A DNA stretch of 64,000 nt from Desulfocapsa sp. (GCA_016765495.1 JAESPV010000007.1:163263-227262); one strand, 5' to 3'; positions 26,335-34,654 are shown, counted from the first letter of the stretch. Notes: generated by a model from the sequence alone, not told the origin. Translations and numbers: made by a program.

Positions 26335-27134
26335 CACTCTTTCTGCTCCAAAAGCTTCTGCAGAAGCTTTCCATTAGCTGGTGCCTGGGCACGCACATGG
26401 TTATTAAAAAAGACCAGCCCCTGTCTGGCCTGAGAACGCAAAGATTGCAGGTATTGCAGGTTCCACCTGTCAAGCTCCTCTCTTGAATACGAATAATCAA
26501 ACTTCTGCTGCATATTCCCGGACTGCCACCCCTGTATATTACGACCATGAAACCGAACAAAGAAAAGATCGGGATTGGTGACCACATCCAAACAGGGGAA
26601 AAGTGTTGGCATGGAAGGAGCATCCACGGTAACCAGTGTTACCCGCCTCTCTTCAAGTTCTTTAAATACAGAATCTCTGGCCCAGGAAATATGGCGAAAT
26701 TCAACAGCCAGAGGAAATCCATGCAAACCATCCAGCAAATGTGCCAAATAATATCGGTTTTGTACGCTCCAGGTAAAATCAGGAGGCAATTGAATCAAAA
26801 TAACACTCAATTGTTTTTCCAGAGGCCTGATTCCCTCCAGGTACAGTTTCAATTCCTGCTGCCAGTTCAGGCCCCGCTCGTGGGTCAGTGTTCTTGTGAG
26901 CTTTGCAGCAAAAAGAAAACTTTTTGGAGCTTTTGCAATCATCCGACTGATAGCTGACGCGCGAACCATCTGGTACCAGGTATAGTTCAGCTCAACAATC
27001 GGGAAGACATCTGCATAGAGAGAAAGCATCCCCGGAGTTCTTGTGCCCTGAGGGTAAAACCCGCTATCCACCCATTCTGTATAGGAATAACCGCTGGTTC
27101 CGATTAAAACCGGACAAAGATTATCTGCTGGCAT
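26334..27134 (-). CDS. DUF72 (YecE-like) protein in the SOS cassette
   Basis: A 266-residue TIM-barrel-like DUF72 protein. Family marks are IGTSGYSYTEWV at the start, FYPQG, NYTWYQM, FLFAAKLTRTLTHERG, AVEFRHISW and the C-terminal VFFNNHVRAQAPANG. The biochemical role of DUF72 is not established. It overlaps the lexA end and is coupled to imuB, so it should be SOS-induced. It occupies the slot where imuA (RecA-like) stands in other cassettes. Confidence 0.88.
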   Translation of the reverse strand: MPADNLCPVLIGTSGYSYTEWVDSGFYPQGTRTPGMLSLYADVFPIVELNYTWYQMVRASAISRMIAKAPKSFLFAAKLTRTLTHERGLNWQQELKLYLEGIRPLEKQLSVILIQLPPDFTWSVQNRYYLAHLLDGLHGFPLAVEFRHISWARDSVFKELEERRVTLVTVDAPSMPTLFPCLDVVTNPDLFFVRFHGRNIQGWQSGNMQQKFDYSYSREELDRWNLQYLQSLRSQARQGLVFFNNHVRAQAPANGKLLQKLLEQKE

Positions 27135-27747
27135 AACTTCTGATCACACCCGTCACTTTTCCCTGCACCAGAATATCAGAAAAAGGATAGCGAACAGCAC
27201 TGAAGGTTTTATTTTCCGGCCGCAACTCTATGTAATCCTCTCCCAGAAAAAATCGTTTTACCGTGGCCTCTTCTCCCTGAATGAGAACAGCCACAATTTC
27301 TCCATTCTCTGCATACTGCCGAGGCTCACACACCACCAGATCACCATCCAGTATTCCTGCATCCTGCATGGATTTTCCACAAATACGCAGGCAAAACAAA
27401 TTATTGCCCGGAAAAACCGTTCTATCTACAAGTATCGACCCATCCCACTCCTGTTGTGCATACATGGGCAATCCCGCTGTTATCTGCCCGACCACGGGCA
27501 ATTCCCTGACCCGGTCTTCCCTGTCTTGTTTTTCAGGTAACTGCTGCAAAATACGGATAGAACGACTATAGCGCCCTTCACGTTCAATCACCTTTTTCCG
27601 TTCCAGCTGTCCAATAAGCTGCGCCACAGCATTACGGCTGACACCAAGATCATCCGCAGCATCCCGCAAACTAGGTGTTTGTCCACATTCAACCAGCTTC
27701 TTCTCCAGATAATCAAAAAAATGCTGTTGTTTTCTGGTCAGTTTCAT
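27121..27747 (-). CDS. lexA: LexA-type SOS repressor
   Basis: A 208-residue repressor; the ATG at 27747 follows GGAGAG. N-terminal winged helix with SLRDAADDLGVSRNAVAQLI; cleavage bond Ala91-Gly92 (QITAGLP); catalytic Ser126 (CGKSM) and Lys164 (ATVKRF). All residues needed for RecA-stimulated self-cleavage are present. First gene of the lexA-DUF72-imuB-dnaE2 operon, so it should repress itself and the mutagenesis genes. Helix sequence differs from E. coli LexA, so a different operator is expected. Confidence 0.92.
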   Translation of the reverse strand: MKLTRKQQHFFDYLEKKLVECGQTPSLRDAADDLGVSRNAVAQLIGQLERKKVIEREGRYSRSIRILQQLPEKQDREDRVRELPVVGQITAGLPMYAQQEWDGSILVDRTVFPGNNLFCLRICGKSMQDAGILDGDLVVCEPRQYAENGEIVAVLIQGEEATVKRFFLGEDYIELRPENKTFSAVRYPFSDILVQGKVTGVIRSYASR

Positions 27748-27764
27748 ATTTTTCTCTCTCCGCA

Positions 27765-27820
27765 AATGTCCATGTACAATTACCATAATAGCTCAACACA
27801 CCGGATAATGTCAATGTACA
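27765..27820 (-). promoter_or_regulatory. Candidate LexA operator pair
   Basis: On the minus strand the 14-base word TGTACATTGACATT (27807-27820) recurs as TGTACATGGACATT (27765-27778), 13 of 14 bases identical, exactly 42 bases apart (four helical turns). One copy covers the -35 and the other lies just after the expected transcription start. Position and repetition fit a repressor site; the sequence is unlike the E. coli SOS box. Confidence 0.6.
27785..27814 (-). promoter_or_regulatory. Sigma-70 promoter of the SOS operon
   Basis: On the minus strand, a perfect -35 TTGACA (27809-27814) and -10 TATTAT (27785-27790) are separated by 18 bases. One repeat of the candidate LexA operator overlaps the -35 element. 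Confidence 0.7.
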
Positions 27821-28074
27821 TTTTCCGTTACACTCTCCATTGAATGAATAATAGATTGGTTTTACTCCACAAAAAATTCCACTCTCAACTGCGTATGAAA
27901 CAGATGAAAACAAAACATTGTCCAGCGGAACCTTCTTCCTGTTAACGCCCTGTATCGCAGGATATTAGATGACAATTAGCTTGTTGAGCCCTCAGAAGGC
28001 ATCCTCAATCAGCTAATAAAAACAGAGATCCTCCACGGACACTCGTTGTAAGAGTAAAAGAACAGGGACAGGAA

Positions 28075-28221
28075 GTGGAAAAACAAGTTTTAGTGGTAGG
28101 CGACACCACGGCCGGAATCGCTTGTATTAAAGTGAAATTTAACGTAGCATCAGCAAAGATCCTCTCAGGATTCTATGCTATTCTTGATCAGCTCGGAGTT
28201 TCCCTTGGTGATGTTTATTAG
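28075..28221 (+). CDS. Possible 48-residue protein of unknown function
   Basis: A GTG start with AGGG seven bases upstream opens a 48-codon frame (VEKQVLVVGDTTAGIACIKV at the N-terminus, LDQLGVSLGDVY at the end) closed by TAG. Amphipathic composition looks coding, and a terminator lies 210 bases downstream on the same strand. No family recognised; it could be a remnant of a larger gene. Confidence 0.35.
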   Translation: MEKQVLVVGDTTAGIACIKVKFNVASAKILSGFYAILDQLGVSLGDVY

Positions 28222-28432
28222 ATGTTTGTCTTGCTGGACAACAGATCTGCATAAAAGGCCACACCGACAGCAATGGTGACGAGATCACAATCACCCCCTC
28301 AGTTATCAGCGTACCGAATCAGTCTGAAAGCATGTGACAATCGAGGGAGGGGCAACCCCCAATGATCTTTCCGCTCCCCTCTATCAGAACATCAATTAAT
28401 ATCAGGAGTTGCCCTTTATTTGCTCTTTTGCT

Positions 28433-28455
28433 CGGCCTCTTTTGGCCGTTTTTTT
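28433..28455 (+). terminator. Rho-independent terminator on the plus strand
   Basis: CGGCC and GGCCG with a six-base TCTTTT loop, followed by seven T's. The neighbouring carbonic anhydrase gene is on the other strand and lacks a T run in its direction, so this terminator implies a plus-strand transcript in the spacer. Confidence 0.6.
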
Positions 28456-28474
28456 GTTGAATTTTAAGGTATAA

Positions 28475-29257
28475 TTAATTTGCCATTACTTCCATAGCTC
28501 TCTTAGGATTAGCCTCAACATTTTTCAGAATTTCTATAGTTTTTGCTTCAGGCAACCAGTTGATTTTACCATTTGATACGTCGTAGATAGCTCCAACAAC
28601 TTTGACCTTCCCAGCGTTCACGAGATCACGAGAAACAGGGCTTTCCATAAACAAATCCTCCATTCCCTGCCAGACATTCTCCTCAATTGCATAAGGTACT
28701 ACGTCAGCACCATGGGCTTTGGGATTATTTGCAATTGCCTTTTTAACTGCTGGAATGATGTTATCAACCAGGGGTGGGATATTTCTTTCCAGCGGGTGAC
28801 CGTGACCCTGGACAGCATTTGTCACTGCGGTTACTGCTCCACACTGAGTATGTCCAAGCACGACAAATACAGGGGTGTTTACATGAGCCAGGCCATATTC
28901 AACAGATCCTGCCTCATCAACATCCAGAACATTTCCGGCAACACGAATAACAAAAATATCCATAATGCCGGCATCAAACAGAATCTCAACCGGTACTCTG
29001 GAATCAGAGCAGGAGATTACAGTTGCATAGGCGTGATCTCCCTGGTCTTCTTTGCCAGCAAGTGCAAGACGGGCAGCATCAGTATGGGGATGAATAGATT
29101 TACCGGTTACAAAACGCTCATTCCCAGCTTTCAGCATGGCTATTGCTTCATCTGGACTTGGTTTGGCCACTTTGCTGCCGCTGGCAAGAACAGTAGTGCT
29201 GGTAAGAGCCAGGAAACAGCTTACAGCTACAACAGATTTTAAAAATTTTTTCCTCAT
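28475..29257 (-). CDS. Periplasmic beta-class carbonic anhydrase
   Basis: A 260-residue enzyme interconverting CO2 and bicarbonate. An N-terminal signal peptide (to about residue 26, ending VLASG) places it outside the cytoplasm. Zinc ligands are Cys83 with the Asp85-Arg87 dyad in CSDSR, and His136 and Cys139 in GHTQCG. The -10 TATAAT lies on the minus strand at 29284-29289. It stands alone, so role in carbon capture or pH balance is inferred only. Confidence 0.93.
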   Translation of the reverse strand: MRKKFLKSVVAVSCFLALTSTTVLASGSKVAKPSPDEAIAMLKAGNERFVTGKSIHPHTDAARLALAGKEDQGDHAYATVISCSDSRVPVEILFDAGIMDIFVIRVAGNVLDVDEAGSVEYGLAHVNTPVFVVLGHTQCGAVTAVTNAVQGHGHPLERNIPPLVDNIIPAVKKAIANNPKAHGADVVPYAIEENVWQGMEDLFMESPVSRDLVNAGKVKVVGAIYDVSNGKINWLPEAKTIEILKNVEANPKRAMEVMAN

Positions 29258-29570
29258 TGTACTTCCCTCCTTAATGAATTGATATTATAGCAAAGGTCTT
29301 GTCTCCGGTAGCTTAGACCGACTGCCACGAAAAGTATTAAAGTACTCAGTGTACGCTTAACTTCATCCTTCCTGATAAACCTTGTAGGTATTTTCATAAC
29401 CGCCCCCCCTGGGGAGTAACAACTGCCACCTGCAAATCCAGAAAGTGTTTTGTGTTTTCCGTTGGAAGGGGGGGGCAACTTCTCTGTTAAAGGCGATACC
29501 GGCAATATCATGTCATCATCAATATCAACCATTGCCCTGTTTTTCAATAACAATTGATCTGGAAACACAA
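29258..29570. other. Upstream region of the carbonic anhydrase gene
   Basis: Contains the probable -10 box at 29284-29289, a GGTCT/AGACC hairpin at about 29300-29328 that could lie upstream of or within the leader, and runs of C and G (29402-29409, 29467-29474). A minus-strand frame across it is not convincing. No gene called. Confidence 0.4.
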
Positions 29571-29618
29571 AAATACCCGAAAAAGATCGTTCTCTTTCGG
29601 GTATTTAAAGTTTTTTTT
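29571..29618. terminator. Bidirectional terminator
   Basis: A perfect 12-base stem (AAATACCCGAAA at 29571-29582, complement at 29595-29606) with T runs after it in both directions. It ends the DUF1566 gene on the minus strand. Confidence 0.85.
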
Positions 29619-29629
29619 GTAAGCAACAA

Positions 29630-30685
29630 TTACACAGTACGACAAAGCCTCGCAAATCCTCCGGGGATAGTCCCTGAAGACCAGAAAGCACGACCATGCT
29701 TATAATCCACATACCAATATCCACCAGGTTTTCGCTGAGCATTAACAAAAATAAACGGCTGCTCTTTAGAAAAACAGAGATTGAGATGAATATCCTTACT
29801 ATTCACTTCTTTATTCATAAGTGACATGGCCTCTTCCATGGTTGGCATCCGCCAGTCATGAAAACCTGCAAATCCATCTTTGTTCAATTGTTCAATCTTG
29901 CGTTTCATGCTTCGCACTGCGGTAATATCGAGACCTGCACGTTGCCACATAAGACCGGTTCGCTGATCCACAACCACCCGGCCGTCGTTGGGATCTACCA
30001 GTGAATTCTCAAAACTGCCATCACTGTTCAGATCACCATCATAAAAATTCCATTTTCCCAGAAAGTCAGCTAGTTCATCATCATTGATAAAACTGTGTTC
30101 TACGGGTAGAGAAACCTTTTCACCTTTAAAATCCGTTTCAGAAAGAAGTGGTAAAGAGGATCCCATATCCTCCACTTCCTGCTCTTCATACAAAGGAATA
30201 ACAGCAGAAGCATCATCCGATTGAAGAACATTGCCGATCAGCCATGCTTTAATTTCATCATTGATGGCATAACTTTTTTCAAAAACAGACGAGGTGCCCC
30301 CACTTTTAATACAATCGGCAAGCATCTGTAGAGGTATTCTGATTTCAGCAGCCACTCTTGCGTGTTTAACTCCACGCTCCATAAGGCAAAGTTTTGGCTC
30401 ATCTTCCCAGTTGTCGATGAAAAAGTAGTAGACCCGATCGCTGGCACTGACATTGCTGCGCATCTGTTCGCGCCCCCCCCAAGACTCAAATGTTCCAAAA
30501 GTCATATCAGGTGTCATCTCCCAATCAATTTCCGGGGTAACAGTATCGCCGATCTCCAATTTCTGAAACATGCCCATAAAAAACTCCTCTTTGTAGGTTC
30601 CACCTTTCGATTTCCAGGTAATATTTATGCTGTTTTCTACGAATTTTCCATCAAATAGACAGTATAAATCCTTAATTTCAACCAC
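29630..30685 (-). CDS. DUF1566-domain protein with unknown N-terminal region
   Basis: A 351-residue protein without signal peptide. The C-terminal 120 residues are a DUF1566/Lcl-type domain: DQRTGLMWQRAG, GFHDWRMPTMEEAMSLM and the closing YKHGRAFWSSG and ARLCRTV. A DGDLNSDGSFENS segment before it may bind calcium. The N-terminal 190 residues are not recognised. The start is uncertain: GTG at 30685 lacks a ribosome site, while an ATG at 30577 has GAGGAG six bases upstream but would remove 36 residues that look coding. Function unknown. Confidence 0.75.
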   Translation of the reverse strand: MVEIKDLYCLFDGKFVENSINITWKSKGGTYKEEFFMGMFQKLEIGDTVTPEIDWEMTPDMTFGTFESWGGREQMRSNVSASDRVYYFFIDNWEDEPKLCLMERGVKHARVAAEIRIPLQMLADCIKSGGTSSVFEKSYAINDEIKAWLIGNVLQSDDASAVIPLYEEQEVEDMGSSLPLLSETDFKGEKVSLPVEHSFINDDELADFLGKWNFYDGDLNSDGSFENSLVDPNDGRVVVDQRTGLMWQRAGLDITAVRSMKRKIEQLNKDGFAGFHDWRMPTMEEAMSLMNKEVNSKDIHLNLCFSKEQPFIFVNAQRKPGGYWYVDYKHGRAFWSSGTIPGGFARLCRTV

Positions 30686-31202
30686 AGCTATATTTGATTA
30701 TAATTACCATTATTAAAATGATCAAGCAAAAAAAACCCTCTTCACTGGCAGATCACCTTACCACTCAGTGGTACAGCATTTCCAGGACAACACTATACCC
30801 TCAGCACCCTCTTCAAAACATGCCACAACCGCGATTCTTACCATTAATCTGGAACAACACAGCCGAGACGATCCAAGAACAAACAGTGGTTTTTTATTTG
30901 TTGTATAATTTACATGAAGAATCAGAAATTCCCATTATGCCGATTGGCAGCACTTTTTCCTTATGGTATGCTTGTCAAGATTGCTTCGAATACTTATTAT
31001 TTACAGATCTTTTTTTTAGTACCATTATACATTCTTTCGCCGCCTACACTTAGCTGGTGTTTTTTTGAGATGAGTGTAAACTTCAAAACGAATTTACTGA
31101 GGTAGTACCCTCCTCAAGGGGGACTGAAAAAAGTACCAGCTTACCGTTCAACATCGGCGTTAGAACACAAAACAATGCAACCCCCCGAAAGGGATATTTT
31201 AA
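30686..31202. other. Spacer between divergent genes, nothing recognised
   Basis: 517 AT-rich bases between the DUF1566 gene and the SGNH hydrolase. Plus-strand frames lack ribosome sites and have unusual composition. It should hold both promoters, but no clear box was found. Confidence 0.4.
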
Positions 31203-31751
31203 ATGATGCAAAGTAACTTTCTTTTTCTTGGCGATTCACTCATTGCTGATTTCAACTGGCAGGCACGAATGCACCGGTTTAAAATCCTCAATTATGGCGT
31301 TCCCGGAGAAACTGTACAAGGACTCCGCAATCGAATCCCAACAATTACTAAAGACCTTGCATCTCCAGATCTTATTTTGCTAATGATCGGCACCAACAAC
31401 CTTATTATTGAAGATTTCAGGTTTATGGATTCACTGCGTCAAATCATAGTCAGGCTCACCTCCCGTTACCCGTGTGCTGAAGTGATCATAAACAGCCTGT
31501 TGCCCTGTCAACTCCCCTGGGTTTCCCAGGAAAGGCTTCAGCGCATCAATGCAGAAACCAAAAATATAGCCAGCCAAACCGGTTCCTGTTATCTGGACAT
31601 GTTCAGCAAACTTAAGCCCAATTCCTACTTTTTCCAAAGTGATGGTATTCACTTAACAGACAAAGCGTATGACATCTGGTCAAAATGCATACTGGAATTT
31701 GTCTCCTTTTTAATTGAAGACGAACAACCTATTCAAAACCTGTGCACATAG
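31203..31751 (+). CDS. SGNH/GDSL-family hydrolase
   Basis: A 182-residue esterase-like enzyme with all four family blocks: FLGDSL (nucleophile Ser12), the Gly in YGVPGET, GTNN near residue 64, and DGIHLT near 146 supplying Asp and His. No signal peptide, so probably cytoplasmic, acting as a lipase, thioesterase or carbohydrate esterase. AGGG lies nine bases before the start. Substrate unknown. Confidence 0.88.
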   Translation: MMQSNFLFLGDSLIADFNWQARMHRFKILNYGVPGETVQGLRNRIPTITKDLASPDLILLMIGTNNLIIEDFRFMDSLRQIIVRLTSRYPCAEVIINSLLPCQLPWVSQERLQRINAETKNIASQTGSCYLDMFSKLKPNSYFFQSDGIHLTDKAYDIWSKCILEFVSFLIEDEQPIQNLCT

Positions 31752-31787
31752 CACTATACATTTATTTAACATGGAAGGATTAAACAC

Positions 31788-32609
31788 ATGAAGAAAACAC
31801 TCTTTAAAGGAATCATAACCTGTCTTTTTATCAGCCTCGCTACATTTGCCAGTGCTTCCCAAAATATCACTGGTAAAGTTCTTGAAACCATGGATTCGGG
31901 TGGATACACCTATATGCAAGTTGATACCGGTGACAGCCAGCCATGGGTTGCTATCCCGAAGTCACAGGTAAAAGTTGGACAGGAAGTAACCTACCAGCCC
32001 GGTATGGTCATGAAAAACTTTGCTTCCAAAAGCCTGAACCGTACCTTTGACTCCATTGTGTTCTCTTCCGGGATTGACGGAGGCAGTGCTGCTCCACATG
32101 GAAAAGGTATGGGTATGGGTATGGGTATGGGCGGAATGCAAAACCCCCACGGAGAAAAAGCCGCCGCAGACGCAAATGATTCTTTTGCCAGCGCAGTTCA
32201 GGCAGAAGGCGGTGCTCCTGCCACCAGCATTAAGCCAGCAGCAGGGTCTGGAGGAAGCCTTGGTGCCACGGCTCCTTTTTCCGGAATATCAGTGGACAAA
32301 GCAGTGGGTGATAATGCTTATAGTGTAAGTGAAATATTTGCACAAACAGAAGCCCTGAATGGAAAGACAGTTCGTATTCAAGGGAAAGTTGTTAAATACA
32401 GCCCTTCTATCATGGGACGCAACTGGGTTCACCTTCAGGATGGTACCGGTGATCCTGAGGCCGGCACCCACGATCTTGTTCTAACCACATCCGAGCAGAT
32501 AAAGGTTAATACCGTGCTCACCATGGAAGGGGTCCTTGCTGCCAATAAGGATTTTGGAGCCGGCTATAAATATGTGGCCATTGTTGAAGAGGCAAAAGCT
32601 GTTCAGTAA
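31788..32609 (+). CDS. Exported protein with two OB-like domains and a Gly-Met repeat
   Basis: A 273-residue protein with signal peptide ending TFASAS. Two beta domains flank a linker: the first (NITGKVLETMDSGGYTYMQV) and the second (GKTVRIQGKVVKYSPSIMG with NWVHLQDGTGD) resemble the OB-fold domains of NrfJ-like and related exported proteins. The linker has GKGMGMGMGMGGMQNPHG, encoded by four GGTATG hexamers, a possible copper-binding Met/His cluster. Function unknown. Confidence 0.72.
   Translation: MKKTLFKGIITCLFISLATFASASQNITGKVLETMDSGGYTYMQVDTGDSQPWVAIPKSQVKVGQEVTYQPGMVMKNFASKSLNRTFDSIVFSSGIDGGSAAPHGKGMGMGMGMGGMQNPHGEKAAADANDSFASAVQAEGGAPATSIKPAAGSGGSLGATAPFSGISVDKAVGDNAYSVSEIFAQTEALNGKTVRIQGKVVKYSPSIMGRNWVHLQDGTGDPEAGTHDLVLTTSEQIKVNTVLTMEGVLAANKDFGAGYKYVAIVEEAKAVQ
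32106..32129 (+). repeat. Four tandem GGTATG hexamers
   Basis: In-frame hexamer repeats encoding the Gly-Met run of the OB-domain protein. Such a repeat can change length by slippage without breaking the frame. Confidence 0.85.
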
Positions 32610-32686
32610 GGGACGTACACGAAACATCTTGTTGCCCTTTGTTCCCATTCCTGATTTTCTGTAAACACTGCGAGAAGGAGATTCCG

Positions 32687-33634
32687 GTGAAGATTGGTAT
32701 TATTGGCCCTGGGGCCCTCGGTTGCCTCCTGGCTGCCAGACTCTTTCTCGCAGCCAGTGAGCAGAATAAAATAGTGCTCATTGATCATAACCCTGATCGA
32801 GCTGCCATGTTGAACAATCAGGGTATTGTTTTTGAAGCGGATGGTGTTAAACAGAAACTGGCTATTCCGCTGAGTAGTAACCCATCTGAGATTGGCCCCA
32901 TTGATGTTCTCTTTTCCTGTGTTAAATCTCACGACCTTGAAAAAAGTCTCACATTCGCCACCCCTTTGCTATCTTCCGCCACGCTCCTTATATTTCTGCA
33001 AAATGGTATCGGCCATCTGCAGTACAATAAGAGAGCAAACGGTCAGGGGATTCCTGTTTTTGCCACAAGCTCAGAAGGAGCCACTCTTCTGGCCCCTGGC
33101 CATACAAAACATGCGGGGAAGGGACAGACATACTTAGGATTTCTTTCGCAACAGCAGCAAACAGCAGAAAAAAGTCTCCAACAGCTAGCCGCCATTCTTC
33201 AACAGGCAAATATTACCTGCAGTGTTTCCAGCGATATTCTCAGCAGACTTTGGGCCAAGCTTTTTGTCAATGTGGGGATTAATGCACTTACTGCGATTCA
33301 CAATCTGCCAAATGGCCAACTCCTCAAGTCTTCTGCTATAAAAGAGACAATGAAACAACTGGTGAGAGAAGCTGAACAGGTTGCAATTGCATCAGGAATA
33401 ACAATCAGGGAAGATCCTGTTGCTGCAACTCTTGCAGTCTGCGAACATACGGCAAAGAATATTTCATCTATGCTGCAGGACGTTCGCAGGCATCGCCCCA
33501 CTGAGATTGATGCAATAAATGGAGCGATAAGTGTGCATGGACACAAAAACAACATTGCAACACCTCTCAATGACAAAACCATCGCTCAAATAAAAACCAT
33601 TGAAAAGACTTACCATGAATATACGACACAATGA
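32687..33634 (+). CDS. panE: 2-dehydropantoate 2-reductase (ketopantoate reductase family)
   Basis: A 315-residue NADPH-dependent enzyme for the pantothenate pathway. The GTG at 32687 is preferred: AAGGAG lies just upstream and the protein then starts MKIGIIGPGALGCLLA, the Rossmann GxGxxG. The C-terminal helical domain has LSRLWAKLFVNVGINALTAI with the catalytic Lys. Family members can act on other 2-oxo acids, so exact substrate is inferred. Its end overlaps the next gene by 20 bases. Confidence 0.85.
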   Translation: MKIGIIGPGALGCLLAARLFLAASEQNKIVLIDHNPDRAAMLNNQGIVFEADGVKQKLAIPLSSNPSEIGPIDVLFSCVKSHDLEKSLTFATPLLSSATLLIFLQNGIGHLQYNKRANGQGIPVFATSSEGATLLAPGHTKHAGKGQTYLGFLSQQQQTAEKSLQQLAAILQQANITCSVSSDILSRLWAKLFVNVGINALTAIHNLPNGQLLKSSAIKETMKQLVREAEQVAIASGITIREDPVAATLAVCEHTAKNISSMLQDVRRHRPTEIDAINGAISVHGHKNNIATPLNDKTIAQIKTIEKTYHEYTTQ

Positions 33635-34193
33635 GATAGGATTTGATCTGGATGGGGTTATCGCAGACACAGGTGAGGCTTTTATCCGTCTTGCCTGTGA
33701 GGAGTTTGATTACTGCTCATTCCGTCTGGAAGATATCACCAGCTTTCAGGTTGAGGACTGTCTCAGCATCCCAACCGACAAGGTGGAACAAATTTTTTAC
33801 GCCATCCTTAAAGACTCTTTAGGTACAGGGTTACAGCCGTTCCCCGGCGCAGTGGATGTGATAACAGGCATGGCCGCACAGGCTCCAGTTACCATCATTA
33901 CAGCAAGACCTCTGGAAAAACCTGTTTCCGACTGGCTGGATCACTTTTTCTCTTCCGAAACATGTAAGCAGATAAAACTTGTAGCCATGGGTGATCACGA
34001 TGACAAAGCCCGCTACATAAAAGATCATAATCTGAACTACTTTGTGGATGATCGAGTGGAAACCTGTTTACAACTTGCCGAAACAAACATTACTCCCATT
34101 GTTTTCAATCAACCGTGGAACCACAACAAACACAGCCTGCACAGTGTCAGCAACTGGCAGGAAATCCAAGACCTTCTCAAGAATCAAAAATAA
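33615..34193 (+). CDS. HAD-superfamily phosphatase (5'-nucleotidase-like)
   Basis: A 192-residue HAD protein: motif I FDLDGVIADTG, motif II Thr in TIITARP, a Lys in KYIKDHN-type position (ARYIKDHN) and motif IV YFVDDR. These fit the NT5C/YqfW-like phosphatase group. The ATG at 33615 overlaps panE; a TTG 15 bases earlier is possible. Substrate unknown. Confidence 0.8.
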   Translation: MNIRHNEIGFDLDGVIADTGEAFIRLACEEFDYCSFRLEDITSFQVEDCLSIPTDKVEQIFYAILKDSLGTGLQPFPGAVDVITGMAAQAPVTIITARPLEKPVSDWLDHFFSSETCKQIKLVAMGDHDDKARYIKDHNLNYFVDDRVETCLQLAETNITPIVFNQPWNHNKHSLHSVSNWQEIQDLLKNQK

Positions 34194-34194
34194 T

Positions 34195-34624
34195 ATGCGC
34201 TGTCCTCATTGCCAGCAAAAAATCCAGGTGTACCGAAACCCTGTTCCAACCGTCGATATAATCATCGAAGTTGAAGGGGGCCATTGTACTCATCAAACGA
34301 AAGAACCCGCCCCATGGCTGGGCATTACCGGGCGGCTTTGTTGATTACGGAGAATCTTACGAGACTGCAGCGACAAGAGAGGCAAAAGAAGAGACAGGAC
34401 TTGTGGTAAAGAATCTTCAACAGTTCAGAACCTACTCTGATCCGAATCGTGATCCCAGACAACACACAGCATCAACAGTTTTCATTGCTCAAGCTACCAC
34501 ACAACCAACGGCAGGAGACGATGCTGCTGAAGCAAAACTATTCACAAAAGAAAACTTACCAGAACTGGTATTTGATCACAGCAAAATTATAGCCGACTAC
34601 TTTTCCCTAAAAAAAGAGATGTAA
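34195..34624 (+). pseudogene. NUDIX hydrolase with zinc-ribbon start, frameshifted
   Basis: From ATG 34195 the frame gives MRCPHCQQKIQVYRNPVPTV and reaches VEGG, then shifts. Removing one G from the five-G run at 34276-34280 joins it to [20 protein letters not shown] and the NUDIX box [20 protein letters not shown], ending at 34624. The joined protein has about 142 residues, a normal length for NUDIX hydrolases that clean damaged or surplus nucleotides. Either a real recent mutation or a sequencing error in the G run. Confidence 0.8.
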
Positions 34625-34654
34625 GCCAAAAACTCAGGTAAACAACGTAAGTGG

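Larger units (their letters stand above)
27821..28474. other. Spacer between the SOS operon and carbonic anhydrase gene
   Basis: About 650 bases. It holds a possible 48-codon plus-strand gene (28075-28221) and a plus-strand terminator at 28433-28455. Sequence at about 28230-28337 reads as a short open frame (KGHTDSNGDEITITPS) without a start, so decayed coding sequence is possible. Nothing else recognised. Confidence 0.4.

Noticed and set aside
29290..29340. Possible GEMM (cyclic-di-GMP) riboswitch ahead of carbonic anhydrase
   Set aside because: GCAAAG and GGTAGC-like words are present, but the 5' half with its tetraloop stem is missing, and the -10 box lies between this sequence and the gene.
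30694..31053. Plus-strand frame of about 119 codons
   Set aside because: Starts at TTG without a ribosome site, composition unlike the neighbouring genes, no recognisable family.
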